From Forficula auricularia (taxonomy: Eukaryota; Arthropoda; Insecta; Dermaptera; Forficulidae), in assembly GCA_024734495.1 (NCBI GenBank), contig JALMQS010000085.1, positions 12,934,048-12,998,047 of the forward strand: DNA of 64,000 nucleotides, in the 5' to 3' direction. Shown here one piece after another: positions 1-10,390 of the stretch; positions within the stretch are counted from its first letter, which is position 1; the number at the start of each line of letters is the position of its first letter. The notes under the pieces are model-generated. The model ran no database searches. It saw only the letters and a program-made list of their open reading frames with translations, and was not told the DNA's origin. The translations under genes and the position numbers were made by a program.

Positions 1-1683
1 GTAGCCGACCCCCTTTCAAGAATTCAGCAAAGTGAGCTTAACACTAAAGAAACCGACAAAATCTCACCTATATTATTAAAATACATAAAAGACTTTAACG
101 AATGGTGCATAGACCCATCTAAAACCCCACCAGAACCTGACAGAAACCTTTCTGACACGGAAAACTATCCTTCATTTGAAGAACTCTTACAAACCAACGA
201 TCCTATCCTTCCTACGCCTGTAGATAACTTAGATGAGAATATACCTGAAATAAATACTCTTGAAGAACCTCTTTCACCTCAAGAAAATTTAACAAATTCT
301 CCCCTAGAAATTCCTTCACTAGATAAACCTGTGAATCAATTTATGAATCAAATAATTATTAAAATAACTAAAAACCCCTCTCAATTAATTGAAATCAAAA
401 AATTATTCGGTAAAAAATATCAACGTTTTATAGTTAATACAACCGAAAATAAATTCGAAGAAAATATAACTAAATTTATAAAAGAATATTTAGCCCCTAA
501 CTGTAATTATTATATGTACTCACAATATAATATTTTCGATAAATTTAATGAAATCCTAAATAAAACTTTTAATAAATTTGAAATTAATTTCTTTATATGT
601 AATAAATTATTAGAAGACATAGAAGATATTAATGATAGAAAAACTATATTGGAACAGTACCACTTTGGTAAAACCAATCATAGAGGAATTAATGAAACTT
701 TTGAAAAATTAAAACTTAGATACTTTTGGCCAAAACTAAAAGAATCAATACAAGAATTTATTAATAAATGTGATGTATGTCAAGTATCAAAATATGATAG
801 ACAACCACTAAAACCAAAATTAAATATTACACCCACACCCACCAAACCATTTGAAACTCTTCATATGGATAGTCTTACTTTAGAAAACGAAAAATTTCTA
901 ACTATAATAGACTCTTTCTCTAAATTTGCATTAGCATACCCGCTAAAATCTCTCCAAAGAACTGAAATTGTTAATAACTTATTAGATATGTTTTCCCACC
1001 ATGGAATCCCAAAAATAATTATTACTGATAATGGAGGCGAATTTAAAAATGATCTCCTTCAAGAATTTTTAAAGATGTATAAAATTGAAATTCACTTTAC
1101 TAGTTCCCAACATCCCCAATCTAACGGTAATATTGAACGTTTCCACTCGACACTTATTGAACATATTCGACTATTTAATAATAGGATAAACTTTAAAAAA
1201 GAAAGTATCCAAACTAAAGTTAAGTACGCTCTTATAGCATACAATAACTCTAAACACTCAACTACTAAATTAAACCCTTTTGAAATAATAAGTGGACATT
1301 TAGAAATTAATGACCCCTTAGTAATAGACTTAGAACAACAGTTAATGTCTAATTACGTTCAAACCCATAAGGAAAAAATTCAATTACTTCACGAATTAAT
1401 TAATCTAAATTTGCAAAAAAGTAAAGAGAAAGTTATTAACGAAAGAAATAAAAGTAAGGAAGACCTACCAGAAAATATCCCTGAAAAAGTATTTGTCAAA
1501 GATAAGCAAAAATGCAAAAAGACAAAGAATAAATTTAAAATTGAGACAATTAAAGAAATTAACCCTGTTCTAAAAACAGCAAAAATTATCCCCAGAAACC
1601 CCCAAACAACAGAAAAGATTCACTTATCTAATATTAAAAGACCTTTAAAACTTATTACAGGTACTTTATCATCCTCTTCCTGA
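1..1683 (+). CDS. pol: Ty3/gypsy (errantivirus-like) pol, 3' part: RNase H end and integrase
   Basis: The frame is open from base 1 to a TGA at 1681-1683 (560 codons), so the 5' part lies outside the window. The first residues (VADPLSR) match the end of Ty3/gypsy RNase H. An acidic, proline-rich linker follows, then integrase. The zinc-binding HHCC module is visible (H..NH, then CDVC near 768-780). The catalytic triad is intact: D in HMDS, D in TDNGGEF, and E in GNIERFH, with 35 residues between the last two, the D,D-35-E spacing. The product inserts element cDNA into the nucleus of the host cell. An env frame follows directly and overlaps its end. No stop or frameshift is seen in the visible part, which suggests a fairly young copy. 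Confidence 0.93.
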   Translation, partial: VADPLSRIQQSELNTKETDKISPILLKYIKDFNEWCIDPSKTPPEPDRNLSDTENYPSFEELLQTNDPILPTPVDNLDENIPEINTLEEPLSPQENLTNSPLEIPSLDKPVNQFMNQIIIKITKNPSQLIEIKKLFGKKYQRFIVNTTENKFEENITKFIKEYLAPNCNYYMYSQYNIFDKFNEILNKTFNKFEINFFICNKLLEDIEDINDRKTILEQYHFGKTNHRGINETFEKLKLRYFWPKLKESIQEFINKCDVCQVSKYDRQPLKPKLNITPTPTKPFETLHMDSLTLENEKFLTIIDSFSKFALAYPLKSLQRTEIVNNLLDMFSHHGIPKIIITDNGGEFKNDLLQEFLKMYKIEIHFTSSQHPQSNGNIERFHSTLIEHIRLFNNRINFKKESIQTKVKYALIAYNNSKHSTTKLNPFEIISGHLEINDPLVIDLEQQLMSNYVQTHKEKIQLLHELINLNLQKSKEKVINERNKSKEDLPENIPEKVFVKDKQKCKKTKNKFKIETIKEINPVLKTAKIIPRNPQTTEKIHLSNIKRPLKLITGTLSSSS

Positions 1684-3272
1684 CCTTAAGACTAAGCACA
1701 GGACAGACTATCGAAGACATTAAAGACAATATTGGGTATCAACTCGACAAATATAAAGAAGCCTATCTATTCCAAAATTACTATTATATTCACTATTATT
1801 ATAATTTAGAATATATCTATGTAACAAACACACAAATCACAAATGCATTAAATAACTTCTTAAATATTGTTCCTAAAGATAGTAAATTCTATAGAGAACA
1901 CATTAGTTATTTTAACCTATTTAATCTTAATCAAGATACTAAAAATACAAAAATAAATAATTTAGCAACCCCAAGTAGATCCAAACGCGGATTAATTAGC
2001 GGACTCGGATCCATATTTAAATTTGTTACCGGAACCTTAGATGACGAAGACCGCCAAAGATACGATAACATTTTGAATCAATTGACAGTAAACCAGCGAA
2101 AATTGCAAAACCAAAATGAAATAATTTCGAAAACAAGTAATAATCTAATTGATAAAATCAATGATCAACTTGAAAAGGTGAAAATTAACGAAGAAAATCT
2201 AGCTTCAACCCTTTCGGTAATCCAAAAGAAACTCGCTATAAATGAAGAAAGACTATTGCTTCATACCCTAGCTCAACTAAATTTAATTCTAATTTCATTT
2301 ATTGACATACTTGAAAATTTGGAAACATCCTTAACTTTTTGCAACTTAAATATACTACATGAAAGTATTATTTCATTCTCTGAATTAAATAAATTAATAA
2401 AAAATTATGACCTAAATTTAAAATTTGATAATTATTGGGACGCTACATTATTTATAAAACCAATATGTAAAATTCATAATGATTTTATTGATGTAATCTT
2501 AGAAATTTCGGACTATAAAAACTCAAAATATGACATATTACAATTTGTACCACTTACTATGGAATCTAACGAAAAACAAATTATAATTGTAGAACCTTTT
2601 CAAAATATATTACTCAATAATACTAAAGTAATTAAACTCACTGATTGTGTTAACTTGAATGAAAAAATATATTGTAAATTAGACAATATTAAAAATTGTA
2701 ATTGTTTAACTAACTTGATTATTAATAAGAAAACCGACTTTTGTGAATATTACCCAGTAATACTCTACCCTAAAACTGTAAAAATACCTAATACTAATAC
2801 TGTTATATTGAATGTAAACCAAGATAACGATGTTCTAATTGACTGTAAAGGTACTCACAAATATTTGAAAATAGGACTTTATAAAATATCTGATGTAAAC
2901 AATTGTAAAATTAACAATAAATTCCTAATTTCAAATTATAATTCTACGCTCGAACTCCCCTTGCTTACGAATAAAAATATTGTTATAAAAAATATAATAA
3001 ATAATAAAGAAATCAAACTACATTCGCTAAATAAAATCGAAATAAACTATATAAACTTAAACAAAAATAAGATACTGGAAATAGACTGGTATCCAAAAAC
3101 TTTTCAAAATTTAATTAGCACCTTCTTTATAGTAATAACGATTTGCATACTTTTATTAACTTTAATATATTTTATTAAAAAATATAAATTTAAATTCATT
3201 AAACAAAACCAAAATTTAAACGCGAACGAAGCGATTGATCTTCCACAATTACCAGCGGAAGCTCAATTCTAA
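1661..3272 (+). CDS. env: Errantivirus-like envelope (env) ORF, probably expressed by splicing
   Basis: This frame is open from 1638 to the TAA at 3270-3272 and overlaps the end of pol. It has no ATG near its start; the first in-frame Met is hundreds of codons in. A splice acceptor-like ttattacag ends at 1660. That suggests env is made from a spliced RNA, as known for gypsy-type errantiviruses (inference). Seen in the protein: a hydrophobic N-terminal stretch (signal-peptide-like), a furin-like RSKR site at 1977-1988 followed by a glycine-rich hydrophobic segment, heptad-like polar sequence, several cysteines around 2640-2760, and a C-terminal transmembrane segment encoded near 3109-3178 with a short basic tail. 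This matches the baculovirus F-like envelope class carried by errantiviruses. No internal stop is seen. Confidence 0.82.
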
Positions 3273-3282
3273 AGAAGGGAGG
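3271..3282 (+). other. Polypurine tract of the errantivirus-like element
   Basis: An all-purine run (aaagaagggagg) sits immediately before the LTR start AGTTA, the expected place for the plus-strand primer. It overlaps the env stop codon by two bases. Confidence 0.75.
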
Positions 3283-3831
3283 AGTTACGCGGTTGATAAA
3301 ACGAAAACTCAGCGCTTTTGATATCGTCATCAAAACCGCTGACTGCCCAGAATATCTACTATATAAGGACCCTCAGCCCAACGGACAAATTAGATCTGAC
3401 CTGAGCTAGCTAGCCTACTCTTCTCTTTTCTCCACACAGGAGTAATACAGCTCGCTGTCGGGATTTTAACCCACACTTAATCATTTAGCTTCAGTAAACT
3501 CATTAACTAAAGAGACTTGTCTTGAGTTAGCGCAGTCTACTCATTTCACGTACTCTATTGATAAATAACAGGCTTGATTCAGACCACGCTCTGCCTGCCC
3601 TGCTTAAAATATCATAACGCAAGGAACATAACGTTTCCTAGCCAACTATTAATTATTCCCCCTTAGAGAATAACCATAAGTTATTCAAGTTTTATTTTAA
3701 TCCCTTAGAATAATTCAAATCATATGTAATCAATCAATTGTAAACTAAAAAGTTGTTTATAAATAAAAATAATTTAAAAACAAATCCTACGATTGTTTTT
3801 AAAAACCCCAATCCAGGCATAAACAACATAA

Positions 3832-3833
<2 letters not shown>
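3283..3833 (+). repeat. 3' LTR of the errantivirus-like element
   Basis: The 551-bp segment begins AGTTACGCGG right after the polypurine tract and ends CATAACT, giving the short inverted termini AGTTA/TAACT typical of errantivirus LTRs. A TATATAAG box is at about 3360-3367 and an AATAAA-like signal near 3766. The right end abuts a (TA)n tract, consistent with the known preference of these elements for TA-rich targets. The 5' LTR is outside the window, so the boundaries rest on the inverted ends only. Confidence 0.7.
3360..3367 (+). promoter_or_regulatory. TATA box in the 3' LTR
   Basis: TATATAAG lies 78 bp into the LTR, followed about 40 bp later by a pyrimidine-rich stretch. It is a plausible LTR promoter core. 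Confidence 0.45.
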
Positions 3834-3886
<53 letters not shown>

Positions 3887-4130
3887 TGTTATTAACTCTT
3901 TGTGGGATTTAAAACTCAATTTATAATCAATTAAATTGTTTAATTTTAATTTATATTAATATTTTTGCTATAACCTATTAGTGGGTTTTAAAATTAAAAA
4001 ACCATCAATTAATAAATAAAAGATAATTTTTCTTATAAAAAGGAGCGGCAGCGATTTCTATAATCGTTTCTTAATTGAATTGTTTTAGATTAGCTAAAAT
4101 TATTTTTATACACTTTATATTTTATTAATA
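3834..4130 (-). repeat. (TA)n tract and Helitron-like (family H1) fragment
   Basis: An almost pure TA tract (3834-3880) is followed by sequence matching the middle of the H1 Helitron-like family seen at 49861-50612, 53970-54180 and 57104-58177 (shared words include ctttgtgggattt and cctattagtgggtttt). The errantivirus-like element therefore inserted into a pre-existing Helitron copy. Confidence 0.6.
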
Positions 4131-4163
4131 GATGCCCTAGGGTTATAGATGGATAATTTTTAA

Positions 4164-4249
4164 CCCTTTGCACTCGTATTTATTTTTGAGAAGGCTACCA
4201 TGCCAACCAACTAGGAATTTTCATTATACATACATACGAGTGCAAAGGG
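4164..4249. mobile_element. piggyBac-type MITE (86 bp)
   Basis: The terminal inverted repeats are perfect for 16 bp (CCCTTTGCACTCGTAT). They are flanked on both sides by TTAA (4160-4163 and 4250-4253), the piggyBac target duplication. There is no coding capacity. Confidence 0.85.
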
Positions 4250-4253
4250 TTAA

Positions 4254-4898
4254 TTAATATCAGAAGGGTTGTTTTTTCCCACTCGAGAATCGGATTTTTT
4301 TAAACAATATGCAACGAAACCACTTATCACTATACTGACTCGACTTATTAAGAAAATTAAAGTACAATCTGTCCTGGGCATTGATGAATCTTTTATTGTG
4401 AACTCCGTTGTTTATAATGTTTATGATGTGTAAGATGATGTATTATGAACATATAGTGGCAGAACTAGACATAGAACAATTGTCCTGCCAAAGATTAATA
4501 AGTCAATTGCCCAAACAAATGCCTATTTTGTGGCAATCTTTCTTTAAATTTTAGAGGAAGCAACTTTTTCTTTTTCTTTTTTGAAAATTTACTATTGAAA
4601 AAGGGGAGAAATTCTTCTTGAAAAGTTTGGTGGAAAATAAACGTGTTCTAGATTGTTTTGTTAAAGATTTGTATTTTTTAATATTTTATATGTACAATCT
4701 ATAAATAATTTTTTCATGTGTTTATATTTAGAATCACTTTTTAATGCGATAGATATATGTCAGAAGGGTTCACCACATATAGAATATGCCAATTGGCCCC
4801 AGATTGCTAATTTTAGCACTCGGGTTCGATTCCTGAGGGAAGGGTTGAAAACAGCCCTGCTGACATAGGATTAAAAATAATACATTCTATCTCTAATA
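4254..4898. other. Intergenic stretch; SINE-like tRNA-box fragment at 4757-4866
   Basis: No gene is supported. At 4757-4866 a segment bounded by TATGTCAGA-like words contains a B-box-like ggttcgattcc, resembling the tRNA-derived repeat at 52760-52868. At 4590-4740 there is a dispersed AT-rich repeat also found near 31800 and 46050. Confidence 0.4.
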
Positions 4899-5019
4899 CA
4901 GGTGTCGGCAAACTTTTTTGGCTGAGGGTCAAAATCAACCAAAATGTGAAAACAGTTTTAAGATAAATTCTATTGAATATAATAACAATTTGTATTATAT
5001 TGTACAATTTGTTTGCTTA

Positions 5020-5190
5020 AAATGTCAGCTTAACCATACTATTGACATCTGATGTACTTTCATCGATTGCAATGCTAATTACGTCATTAAAATATTTTGA
5101 ATTGTGGGTCAATAATTTTGGACATCTCTTCAATGCGACGATGAACTGTCCTGGTTGATAGTGGCATTTAATTAATCCTCTCAAATATTT
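5020..5190 (-). pseudogene. hAT transposase fragment
   Basis: In minus-strand translation from about 5167 I read a stretch beginning MPLSTRTVHRRIEEM and, after a frameshift, an ISIAIDEST segment. These resemble conserved parts of insect and vertebrate hAT transposases of the ZBED5/GTF2IRD2-like group. It is frameshifted and truncated by the Helentron-like insertion, so not functional. Confidence 0.6.
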
Positions 5191-5889
5191 TTACTTTATC
5201 CAATGCAAAGCATGGGTAAAGTATTGCAATCGCTCTCGGGGCAAGCGTGGCTTCAAAGGGTCCTCAGGTAAAGACTACGGAACCCATGGACTCAATTAAA
5301 GTCACAAATTGTAGTATTCATATAGGTTGAATTTTAACACGTGACGGTTTTGTCAAAAATTACATGGGGTCTCGTCGAGAGGCCAAAAGGGCGATTTTTT
5401 CATTTAGTGCGTGCGTATGGATGTATGTTATCGCTTTTTTGGCCCACGATTTTTTCCACACCGTTGCACCGATTGAAATGAAATTGAAAACCTACCATTA
5501 GTTTAACAAAATGAAGCGCTGATTAGTTTTTGGTACATATCGGCCCACAAACATTAGTACTTTATTTCAGTACTTTTTTAGTTTTTTCTAAATATCTTGA
5601 AAATGACTTAACCAATTTTGATGAAATTTAATATCCTAATTAAGTACCTTGGGGACCACAAAAAAGGTTAAATAAAGTTTTTAGTAAAATTATATTTTAA
5701 AGTACTTTACTCTAGAGTAAGATGGTACTTTTTTAATTTTTTAAATTCTTTAAAATTTATTCATTTGAAAGTTTTAATATAGCTCATTTAGCCTTGCTTA
5801 AGTAAGAATGGATAGGCTTCTCTCTGTGAAATGCTAAAAATTTGGGAGGAATTTTTATGAGTAACCATAGCAACTGCGTTGTTTTCTAA

Positions 5890-6408
5890 TCCGTTACCTT
5901 TGCAGAAGACATAGAGGAATCGACTTTAAACCAAAAATAGCGATTGATTCTCATCTAGTACTTGAGGAATAATCATTCTATATTGGATTTTTGACGTTTC
6001 GGTTTTTATTAGTAACCATTGCTGAAGACATAGAGAAATCGACTTTAAACCAAAAATAGCGATTGATTCTCATCTAGTACTTGAGGAATAATCATTCTAT
6101 ATTGGATTTTTGACGTTTCGGTTTTTATTAGTAACCATTGCTGAAGACATGCAGGAATCGACTTAAAATAAAAAATAGCGATTGATTCTCATCTAATACT
6201 TGAGAAATATCCATTCTATATTGGATTTTTGACGTTTCGGTTTTTATTAGTAACCATTCCTGAAGACATGGAGGAATCGACTTTAAACCAAAAATAGCGA
6301 TTGATTCTCATCTAGTACTTGAGGAATAATCATTCTATATTGGATTTTTGACGTTTCGGTTTTTATTGGTAACCATTGCTGAAGACATAGAGGAATCGAC
6401 TTAAAATC
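5890..6408 (+). repeat. 119-bp tandem satellite, left block
   Basis: Just over four units share the words gattgattctcatct, ttggatttttgacgtttcgg and accattgctgaagacat. The same array resumes at 9728 after the LINE insertion and recurs at 38355-40175. Confidence 0.9.
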
Positions 6409-6410
6409 AC

Positions 6411-6620
6411 TTAGAGGAAATTACGAATCCCGAAATTTGGCCTGAAGGTATTCTAATATCTACATTCATGGGCAAATTGAAAGATGACCAAATTCATACC
6501 TCCATATTTTCAAAGCCCTCGGATGAAAAGCAAAATGAAATTGGGGTGAATACTTCCAATGCTATAAGCAAAAATAATTCAAAAAACGAGGACGGATCCA
6601 GCTCGACAAGCCTTATTTAG
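6411..6620 (+). CDS. LINE ORF1 (gag-like) C-terminal fragment
   Basis: An open frame of about 69 codons ends at TAG 6618-6620, just before ORF2. It includes a WPEGILISTF segment similar to ORF1 C-terminal parts of arthropod Jockey-like LINEs. The N-terminal part was lost by 5' truncation at insertion. ORF1 normally binds element RNA. Recognition is by position and one short motif, so the call is tentative. Confidence 0.5.
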   Translation, partial: LEEITNPEIWPEGILISTFMGKLKDDQIHTSIFSKPSDEKQNEIGVNTSNAISKNNSKNEDGSSSTSLI

Positions 6621-6646
6621 AAATATATTACCAGAATATCAGAAGT

Positions 6647-9535
6647 ATGAGATGTAAACTGGATCAGGTGAGGTTGTCTGCCGCAACCTTCGCACTTAAT
6701 TATGATGTCATTATTTTAACCGAAACCTGGATCAACAATTCTGTGCATGATTCTGAGATCGATATTGGCCCTTACATTATCTACAGAGATGACAGATCCG
6801 AAACAGTCAGTTCCAGAGGAGGTGGAGTCCTCATTGCCATAAATAAATCTTTACTTAGTAGATCTTTTCCCTCAATCGAAAATGACCTGCTATCCTTTAA
6901 CCAACTGTTTGTAATTCTCCCTGAATTAAAAATTATTATCGGATCAGTGTATCTCCCTCCGGCGTCTGACATATCTCTATATCAGGAACACGCCATGCAT
7001 GTGGAGGACATTTTAAGCTCCTACTTGGATCATGATGTGTTCTTGGTGGGTGACTACAATTTATCGGGAATCTCATGGAAAATATCCTCCTCCGGTGCTT
7101 CACATAGCTTTGAAGAAAGAAGTACCTCATCTACAAGATATTGTGCGGCGCTTTTGACAGACAGTTTCAATTCCTTAGGTCTAAGTCAGTTCAATTTGTT
7201 CACTAATAGTAAGGGTAATATCCTCGACTTATGTTTCTCTAATCTTAATAGTAAAATAGACTTAAGTAACGATATCTTGTCCAAAATAGACGAATTCCAC
7301 CCTGTCTTAAATATATCTCTTAATTGTGCTAGTAGTACTAGACGTGTGTCACCGTCATTTAGTTCTTTAAAATCAAAATGGGTCAGTTATAATTTTGCAA
7401 GATGCAACATTGAAGTCCTTAGTCAAAAATTGAAAGAAATTGATTGGAATACCACTTTATGTAATTTAGATTTATCTTCTGCGGTAACGAGGTTTTATGA
7501 TATAATAATGTCCCTCATAGCAGAAACATGCCCTAAAATGCATTGCAATAGTGCTGGATACCCATCATGGTTTTCTAAAAAACTTATTTCGCTAATAATT
7601 AACAAAAAAATTGCCCATAAGAATTACAAGAGTAATCAGAGTGAAACAAATTATAATGATTTCAAAAACTTAAGGTCTCTGTGTAAAGCCGAGGCTACAC
7701 TTTGTTATTCTACCTATATTTCAAATATTGAATCTAATGTGCCAAACAATATAAAAATCTTCTGGAACTTCATTAATGCAAAGAGGGGCACAAAGGGATA
7801 TCCTTCCAGCATGTTCCTCGATGAATTCAATGGCTCCAATGATGCACAGATTTCCAATCTTTTTGCTGAATTCTTTAAAAACGTCTATAGCTTGGCTACA
7901 ACAAATGTAACATTTGACTCAGACACTATTGCCAACTATTGTGCAAATACTCTAGTCCCCGATAAACATGCTAGTAATATTCCAATTACAATTTCCGAGG
8001 AAGAAATAATCACTGCATTAAAGGAATTGAAGCCCTCTCTCACCGTCGGCTCTGATGGTGTACCTGCTTTTATAGTCAAAAACTGTTCTTTGTCTCTTAT
8101 TAAACCCTTACTTATATTATTCAACCTCTCTCTCGAAGAAAAATTTCTACCTGAACTATGGAAAAAATCATTTATTACTCCCGTTTTCAAGAGTGGCTCA
8201 CGCAATAATATCAGAAATTACAGACCAATAGCTATAATAAGTGCGATACCAAAATTATTAGACAAGATTATGTACAACAAGATTCTTTTAATTTGCTCTG
8301 ATGCGATTTCCAGTAAACAGCATGGATTTGTACATTCTCGTTCAACTGTCACTAATCTTACTCTATTCACAAATTCTATTTTCCTCAGCCTTAACAAAAA
8401 TACACAACTCGACGCTATTTACCTTGATTTTAAAAAAGCCTTTGACCTCATCAATCATGAAATTTTGTTGCTAAAGCTTAAGTACTTTAATCTTCCAACT
8501 AATATAATTCTATGGATTGGAAATTATCTCTCCGATAGATATTCAATCGTCCGAATCAATGGCGCGGTATCCCAACAATTCTTAGCACCCTCTGGGGTCC
8601 CTCAGGGTAGCCACATTGGTCCCCTATTGTTTCTTTTATTTATTAATGACCTGGTCAATGTAACTCAACATTGCAATATATTGCTATTCGCAGACGATAT
8701 CAAATTGTTTTTTGACATTTCTAAAGTTTCAGACTGCAACAAGCTACAATCCGACCTAAAAAACTTAACTATCTGGTGCAAAGCAAACTTATTTTTTCTA
8801 AATTTTGACAAATGCTTCACCATTTCATTCTCAAAAAAGGAATATTTTATCTCATACAATTACTATCTGGACGATACTTCTTATTGCACTAGAGTAACTT
8901 CAATCAAAGACCTTGGTGTCACCTTTGACTCAAAGCTCACGTTTAATGAACATATTAATCATGTGGTTAGTAAAGCTAACCGAACTTGGGGGTTCATATT
9001 TCGCAACACTAAAGCTTTTAGGAGCCCCAATTGTATCAGATACCTATACATAAGTTTGATTAAATCTGTCGTAATGTATGCTTCAACAATCTGGAGACCG
9101 AATCTAAAAACCAACATAGCTAGACTTGAAAGAATTCAGCATAAAGTTTTGAGACATCTAGCGTCTCTCTCTGGTAGCCCTATGTCTAGATACGATCATG
9201 ACTACTTGAAAATCGCTGAAACTTTCGACATGTCAACTATTCTTTCGTCTATGATTGCTTCCGACAACTTATTCACTTTTAAAATTATGTCTGATACCAT
9301 TCGTTGTCCTGAGCTTAAAATTCTTTTTCCACTGAACAATCCCTCGTACCCACTACGACAGAATCAACCATTCTATCCACCAGTTCCATTTACACGTCAT
9401 TCCGAAACCAACCCTATTTATAGATTAAGCATCGCTTATAACGCCCTTTCCCAAAAAACATGCGTTTTGAATTTTACTATAGATACCAACAGAATGTCTA
9501 GAATTATAAAAATAAACACACTTTCATATATTTAA
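6647..9535 (+). CDS. LINE ORF2: AP-like endonuclease and reverse transcriptase
   Basis: 962 codons from the ATG at 6647. The frame is open from 6578 and the upstream YYQNIRS residues belong to the usual endonuclease start, so the true start may be earlier. The endonuclease spans about residues 1-220, with LTETW near 25 and GDYN near 137. The expected SDH triad is not canonical (EFHPV near 217). Reverse transcriptase spans about residues 440-720, with DFKKAFD near 594, SGVPQGS near 649 and the catalytic FADD near 682. A C-terminal region follows. The protein nicks target DNA and copies element RNA onto it (target-primed reverse transcription). No in-frame stop is present. The family is nearest the Jockey/CR1 group; the clade is not resolved. 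Confidence 0.92.
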   Translation: MRCKLDQVRLSAATFALNYDVIILTETWINNSVHDSEIDIGPYIIYRDDRSETVSSRGGGVLIAINKSLLSRSFPSIENDLLSFNQLFVILPELKIIIGSVYLPPASDISLYQEHAMHVEDILSSYLDHDVFLVGDYNLSGISWKISSSGASHSFEERSTSSTRYCAALLTDSFNSLGLSQFNLFTNSKGNILDLCFSNLNSKIDLSNDILSKIDEFHPVLNISLNCASSTRRVSPSFSSLKSKWVSYNFARCNIEVLSQKLKEIDWNTTLCNLDLSSAVTRFYDIIMSLIAETCPKMHCNSAGYPSWFSKKLISLIINKKIAHKNYKSNQSETNYNDFKNLRSLCKAEATLCYSTYISNIESNVPNNIKIFWNFINAKRGTKGYPSSMFLDEFNGSNDAQISNLFAEFFKNVYSLATTNVTFDSDTIANYCANTLVPDKHASNIPITISEEEIITALKELKPSLTVGSDGVPAFIVKNCSLSLIKPLLILFNLSLEEKFLPELWKKSFITPVFKSGSRNNIRNYRPIAIISAIPKLLDKIMYNKILLICSDAISSKQHGFVHSRSTVTNLTLFTNSIFLSLNKNTQLDAIYLDFKKAFDLINHEILLLKLKYFNLPTNIILWIGNYLSDRYSIVRINGAVSQQFLAPSGVPQGSHIGPLLFLLFINDLVNVTQHCNILLFADDIKLFFDISKVSDCNKLQSDLKNLTIWCKANLFFLNFDKCFTISFSKKEYFISYNYYLDDTSYCTRVTSIKDLGVTFDSKLTFNEHINHVVSKANRTWGFIFRNTKAFRSPNCIRYLYISLIKSVVMYASTIWRPNLKTNIARLERIQHKVLRHLASLSGSPMSRYDHDYLKIAETFDMSTILSSMIASDNLFTFKIMSDTIRCPELKILFPLNNPSYPLRQNQPFYPPVPFTRHSETNPIYRLSIAYNALSQKTCVLNFTIDTNRMSRIIKINTLSYI

Positions 9536-9688
9536 ATACTCACTATCATAATTATTATATCTGATTTACTCTGTATTGTTGTTTAGTATTTGTATGTTTA
9601 ACATTATTGTTTTTTTCTCTACTTTTTACTAAGTAGTGTTTCTTTGTATTACTTTTTGTAATGTTTTTAAAGGCACATGCCGTTGAAA

Positions 9689-9723
<35 letters not shown>

Positions 9724-9727
9724 AATC

Positions 9728-10390
9728 AAAAATAGCGATTGATTCTCATCTAATACTTGAGGAATAACAATTCTACATTAGGTTTTTGACGTTTCGATTA
9801 TTATTGGTAACCATTGCTGAGGACATGGAGGAATCGACTTAAAATCAAAAATAACGATCGATTCTTATCTAATACTAGAGGAATAACCTTATTGAATTCC
9901 ATTTTTGATGTTTTGACTATTAATGGAAACCTCTACTGAAAATGTAGAAGAATCGACTTAAAATCAAAAAGACTAAATTCTTTTTGGTAAACAACTCAAA
10001 CTTGATTTGTTTACCATAAAAAGAATTTAGTCTTTTTGATTTTAAGTCGATTCTTCCACGTTTTCAGTAGAGGTTGCCATTAATGGTCAAAACATCAAAA
10101 ATGGAATGAAATAAGGTTATTCCTCTAGTATTAGATGAGAATCGATCGTTATTTTTGATTTTAAGTCGATTCCTCCATGTCTTCAGCAATGGTTACCAAT
10201 AATAATCGAAACGTCAAAAACCTAATGTAGAATTGTTATTCCTCAAGTATTAGATGAGAATCGGTGGCTATTTTTGATTTTAAGTCGATTCCTTCATGTC
10301 TTCAGCAATGGTTACAATAATAACCGAAATGTCAAAAATCCAATGTAGAATGGTTATTCCTCGACTATTAAATGAGAATTATTTTTAATT
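9728..10390. repeat. 119-bp satellite, right block, with head-to-head inversion
   Basis: Units run on the plus strand to about 9985, then the array reverses. 9985-10390 carries the same units in minus orientation. The inversion point holds aaaagactaaattctttt facing its own complement. Confidence 0.85.

Larger units (their letters stand above)
6409..9720 (+). mobile_element. Jockey-like LINE, 5'-truncated, 3.3 kb
   Basis: It is flanked by the 7-bp duplication TAAAATC (6402-6408 and 9721-9727), which rejoins into an intact 119-bp satellite unit. It contains the end of ORF1, a full ORF2 and a 3' tail of about ten AAAT units. The truncation lies within ORF1. An intact ORF2 and an exact duplication argue for a recent insertion. 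Confidence 0.92.

Noticed and set aside
4300..4560. Possible coding relic (frame with short open pieces)
   Set aside because: Multiple stops and no recognisable motif.
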